Assembly: GCA_035623615.1 (NCBI GenBank)
Contig: DASPTB010000300.1
Span: 1-6,936 of the forward strand
Length of the DNA stretch: 6,936 bases
DNA from: DASPTB01 sp035623615
GTDB lineage: Bacteria > Actinomycetota > UBA4738
Direction of reading: 5' to 3'
In this document: positions 4,537-6,936 of the stretch, in pieces
Position numbering within the stretch: the first letter of the stretch is position 1
Layout: each line of letters begins with the position of its first letter
Notes under the pieces: generated by a model
Databases searched by the model: none
Told to the model about the DNA's origin: nothing
What the model saw: only the letters and a program-made list of their open reading frames with translations
Made by a program: the position numbers and the translations under genes

Positions 4537-6147
4537 GTGGCGACGAGCGAGCCCGGGAAGGGGCGCGTGCGGATGCGGTGGTCGGCCGCCACCTTCGCCG
4601 TGGCGTTGGTGCTCACGGCGTGCACCGGGAGCGGCTCGCATGCCCAGCCCAGCCCGCCGGGGCCCAACACCCTCACGATCCTCGCCGGCTCTGAGCTGTC
4701 GGACCTTCAGCCGCTCGTGGCGCGGATCCGCAAGGACACCGGCCTCGACCTCCGGTTCGAGTACTCCGGCTCGCTCGACGGCGCCGAGACCATCGTTCGC
4801 GGGACCGACGCCGACCTCGCGTGGTTCTCCAACGAGAAGTACATCGACCTGGCCGGAGGCGCCGCCAAGGTGCTCGACCGCCAGCCGATCATGCTCTCCC
4901 CGGTGGTCGTCGGCGTGAAGCAGAGCCTGGCGAAGAAGTTCGGCTGGGTGGGGAACGACAACGTGACGTGGAAGATGATCGCGGCGAAGGCCGACGACGG
5001 CGAGTTCCGCTACGCGATGACCAATCCGGCGGCCTCCAACACCGGGTTCTCGGCGCTCGTCGGCGTCGCCTCCGCGTACGCCGGGACCGGCAGCGCGCTC
5101 ACGTCGAAGGAGATCGACGTCAAGGACCTGCGCGCGTTCTTCTCCGGGCAGGCGCTGACCGCCGGCAGCTCGGGCTTCCTGGCCGACGCCTACGTTCGTC
5201 ACCAGGACGACCTCGACGGGATGATCAACTACGAGTCGGTGCTGCTCTCCCTGAACCAGAGCGGGCAGCTGCACGAGCCCCTGTACCTCGTGTATCCGAG
5301 GGACGGGATCGTGACGGCCGACTACCCGCTCATGCTGCTCAACCCCGCGAAGCGGGCCCAGTACGAGAAGCTCGTGAACGAGCTGCGCTCCCCGGCGATC
5401 CAGACGTGGCTGATGACCAACACGAACCGGCGCCCGGCCGTCCCCGGGGTCCCGCTCGACTCGCGCTTCCCCAAGCGGGTCCTGGTGGAGCTCGCGTTCC
5501 CCTCGTCGCTGGAGGTCGTTCGAGACCTTCTCAGCGCGTATCTCAACGAGCTGGCCAAGCCCTCCCACACGCTGTTCGTCCTCGACGTCAGCGGGTCCAT
5601 GTTCGGCACGCGCATCAACGCGTTGAAGAAAGCGATGGACGGCCTGGCGGGAGTGGACAACTCGGTGACGGGGATCTTCTCCCAGTTCCGCAACCGAGAG
5701 GACGTGACGATCATCACCTTCAGCAGCTCGGTCGAGGGCGACCGGGACTTCGCGGTCGAGGGTACCGACCCGAACTCGCCGAGCCTCGCCGCGATTCGCG
5801 AATACGTGGACGGCCTGAGCGCCGGCGGAAACACGGCGATCTACTCCGCGCTCTCCAAGGCCTACACGCAGGCAGTCCAGTCCGAGACCGCCGATCCCAA
5901 CCGCTTCACGTCGATCGTGCTGATGACCGATGGGATGAACAATTCGGGTGAGTCGCCGCAGCAGTTCATGGCGGACCTCCGGGGCCTCGGGCCCGCCGCC
6001 GCGCAGATCCCGACGTACGCGGTGATCTTCGGCGAGGCGAGTCCGGCCGCCCTGACCCAGATCGCGGACGAGACGGGGGGGAAGGTGTTCGACAGCCGGT
6101 CCGCCTCACTGTCCGAGGTCTTCAAGGAGATCCGTGGCTACCAGTGA
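4537..6147 (+). CDS. Lipoprotein with substrate-binding module fused to a VWA domain
   Basis: 536 residues. The signal peptide (basic start, hydrophobic 17-27) ends in LTAC with lipobox Cys29, so the protein is a lipid-anchored extracytoplasmic protein. Residues about 40-330 form a type II binding-protein module: LTILAGSELSDLQP, DADLAWFSNEKY, SNTGFSALVGVASAYAG (Ser167-Thr169), NYE (231-233) and YPRDG (253-257). Residues about 342-536 are a von Willebrand A domain with a complete metal-ion-dependent adhesion site: Asp350-x-Ser352-x-Ser354 in DVSGSM, Thr433 in GGNTAIYSAL and Asp465 in LMTDGMNN. GTG 4537 is chosen because AGGAG (4526-4530) lies 6 nt upstream; an in-frame GTG at 4498 would overlap TelA and has no such site. 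It starts 10 nt after the TelA stop and overlaps the next gene by 14 nt. VWA domains bind protein partners through a divalent metal, so this subunit may join ligand sensing to assembly. Ligand and partner are unknown. Confidence 0.9.
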   Translation: MATSEPGKGRVRMRWSAATFAVALVLTACTGSGSHAQPSPPGPNTLTILAGSELSDLQPLVARIRKDTGLDLRFEYSGSLDGAETIVRGTDADLAWFSNEKYIDLAGGAAKVLDRQPIMLSPVVVGVKQSLAKKFGWVGNDNVTWKMIAAKADDGEFRYAMTNPAASNTGFSALVGVASAYAGTGSALTSKEIDVKDLRAFFSGQALTAGSSGFLADAYVRHQDDLDGMINYESVLLSLNQSGQLHEPLYLVYPRDGIVTADYPLMLLNPAKRAQYEKLVNELRSPAIQTWLMTNTNRRPAVPGVPLDSRFPKRVLVELAFPSSLEVVRDLLSAYLNELAKPSHTLFVLDVSGSMFGTRINALKKAMDGLAGVDNSVTGIFSQFRNREDVTIITFSSSVEGDRDFAVEGTDPNSPSLAAIREYVDGLSAGGNTAIYSALSKAYTQAVQSETADPNRFTSIVLMTDGMNNSGESPQQFMADLRGLGPAAAQIPTYAVIFGEASPAALTQIADETGGKVFDSRSASLSEVFKEIRGYQ

Positions 6148-6928
6148 GCCCGGCGGCTCTCGGCGAAGCCGCTTCGTGATCTACCTGTACAGCACGAAGA
6201 ACATGGTCGGCTCCGCGCTCGCGCTGGGCGGGCTCGCCCTGTACTTCACCGGCGTCGTCCACGACCTGTGGCCTGTGGTGGTCGCCGGGCTCTACGCGTT
6301 CGGCGTGCTCGTCACACCGCGCCCGAAGTCCGTCGACCTGCACGACTTCGACCCGCGAGACGTCGACCGGGCGTTGGATCGGCTGGTCAAGAGCGTCGCG
6401 GGGAGGTTGCCGCGGGACGTGCAGGGCCGCGTGGAGTCCATCGTCGAGACGATCGATGGGATCCTTCCCCGCACGGGCCAGCTCGCGCCGGGCTCGCCCG
6501 AGCTGTTCATCCTGCAACGGACGGCCACCGACTATCTGCCCACGGCGCTCGAGAGCTATCTCAACCTGCCGCGTGCCTACGCGACGATGCACCAGCTCGA
6601 GGACGGCAAGACGGCGCGCCAGCTGCTCGACGAGCAGCTCGATCTGCTGGGAGAGCAGATGGACGAGGTGGCAGACGCGGTCGCGAAGAACGATGCCGAT
6701 CGACTCATGGCGCACGGACGATTCCTGGAGGAGCGATTCGGGAAGTCGGACCTTGCGCTCCCCGGCGGCGACGGATCCCCATCCGCACCCCCGGCCGCAC
6801 CCCCGGTGGTCCCACCCCCGGTGGTCCCACCCCCGGTGGTCCCGCCCCCGTCCTTGCCCCAGGGGATCCCGCCGGCGCCCCCGTCCGCGAAACCCCCGTC
6901 TGCCCCACCGAGCCCCAGCACGGGCTGA
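6134..6928 (+). CDS. XpaC-family membrane protein with proline-rich tail
   Basis: 264 residues. XpaC proteins are named for 5-bromo-4-chloroindolyl phosphate hydrolysis in Bacillus, but a direct enzymatic role is doubtful; their genes are usual neighbours of telA. A short basic N-terminus (RRSR at 10-13) precedes two hydrophobic helices (about 23-42 and 45-60) with a very short external turn, so the rest should lie in the cytosol. The helical core at about 70-195 contains the characteristic TDYLPTALESYLNLP stretch and MHQLEDGKTARQLLDEQLDLL. From about 205 to the end it is a Pro/Ala/Ser/Val-rich tail with three identical PPVVP units. GTG 6134 follows AAGGAG (6124-6129) at a short 4-nt spacing and lies 14 nt inside the preceding gene. 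Its first seven residues (MATSEPG) equal those of that gene. Eight nt remain before the window edge, so a following gene or terminator cannot be judged. Confidence 0.87.
   Translation: MATSEPGGSRRSRFVIYLYSTKNMVGSALALGGLALYFTGVVHDLWPVVVAGLYAFGVLVTPRPKSVDLHDFDPRDVDRALDRLVKSVAGRLPRDVQGRVESIVETIDGILPRTGQLAPGSPELFILQRTATDYLPTALESYLNLPRAYATMHQLEDGKTARQLLDEQLDLLGEQMDEVADAVAKNDADRLMAHGRFLEERFGKSDLALPGGDGSPSAPPAAPPVVPPPVVPPPVVPPPSLPQGIPPAPPSAKPPSAPPSPSTG
6800..6844 (+). repeat. Three 15-bp tandem repeats coding PPVVP
   Basis: The unit CCCCCGGTGGTCCCA occurs three times in direct tandem (6800-6814, 6815-6829, 6830-6844); the third differs only in its last base (G). It is in frame in the XpaC-family gene and gives three PPVVP units in the proline-rich tail. 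Near-perfect identity at third codon positions points to recent slippage or unit duplication rather than old conserved protein repeats. Confidence 0.9.
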
Positions 6929-6936
6929 GGGAGCCG

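Noticed and set aside
3318..4676. 452-codon open frame on the minus strand
   Set aside because: Fully antisense to TelA, which has clear family motifs and a good ribosome site. The antisense product is Arg/Leu/Val repetitive.
4222..5568. 448-codon open frame on the minus strand
   Set aside because: Antisense to the TelA end and the binding-VWA gene; no recognisable domain, composition typical of a shadow frame.
1..6936. CRISPR array, tRNA/rRNA gene, insertion sequence or prophage part
   Set aside because: No spaced direct repeats, tRNA-like cloverleaf, terminal inverted repeats or transposase/integrase motifs were seen on either strand.

Overview
The window is high-GC DNA (about two thirds G+C by eye) with tightly packed, often overlapping genes, frequent GTG starts with strong Shine-Dalgarno sites, one promoter that looks leaderless with a TANNNT -10 box, and a PadR/HAAS gene pair. 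This suggests an actinobacterium or a similar high-GC lineage. The species cannot be named from the sequence.

Left part (1-1032, minus strand): the start of a branched-chain amino-acid biosynthesis operon. Reading leftwards there is a short leader peptide packed with Leu, Val and Ile codons (stop at 964-966), a GC-rich hairpin (930-964), an intrinsic terminator with a run of six U (902-928), an unrecognised 100-residue protein (555-857), and the first 181 codons of the acetolactate synthase large subunit ilvB, which runs off the left edge. The leader and terminator form a ribosome-mediated attenuator that should tie ilvB expression to the supply of charged Leu/Val/Ile tRNAs.

Middle (1033-2171): a divergent intergenic region, then on the plus strand a PadR-family regulator (probably leaderless, with a 12-bp palindrome over its -10 box) whose stop overlaps the start of a HAAS-domain membrane protein. 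This is a usual PadR/HAAS two-gene unit.

Right part (2233-6928, plus strand): four tightly linked genes. They encode a membrane-anchored substrate-binding-like protein, a TelA-family (toxic anion resistance) cytosolic coiled-coil protein, a lipoprotein fusing a substrate-binding module to a von Willebrand A domain with a complete MIDAS, and an XpaC-family two-helix membrane protein with a proline-rich tail. The junctions are a 4-nt overlap, a 10-nt gap and a 14-nt overlap, so the four are almost certainly one operon. The two extracytoplasmic binding modules look like paralogues of each other, and no transporter permease or ATPase is visible. The layout suggests an envelope-spanning sensing or stress complex: ligand-binding modules and a VWA domain outside, XpaC in the membrane, TelA inside. 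That interpretation is inference. TelA/XpaC association and VWA links to tellurium-resistance-type systems are known, but the role of this four-gene version is not evident from sequence.
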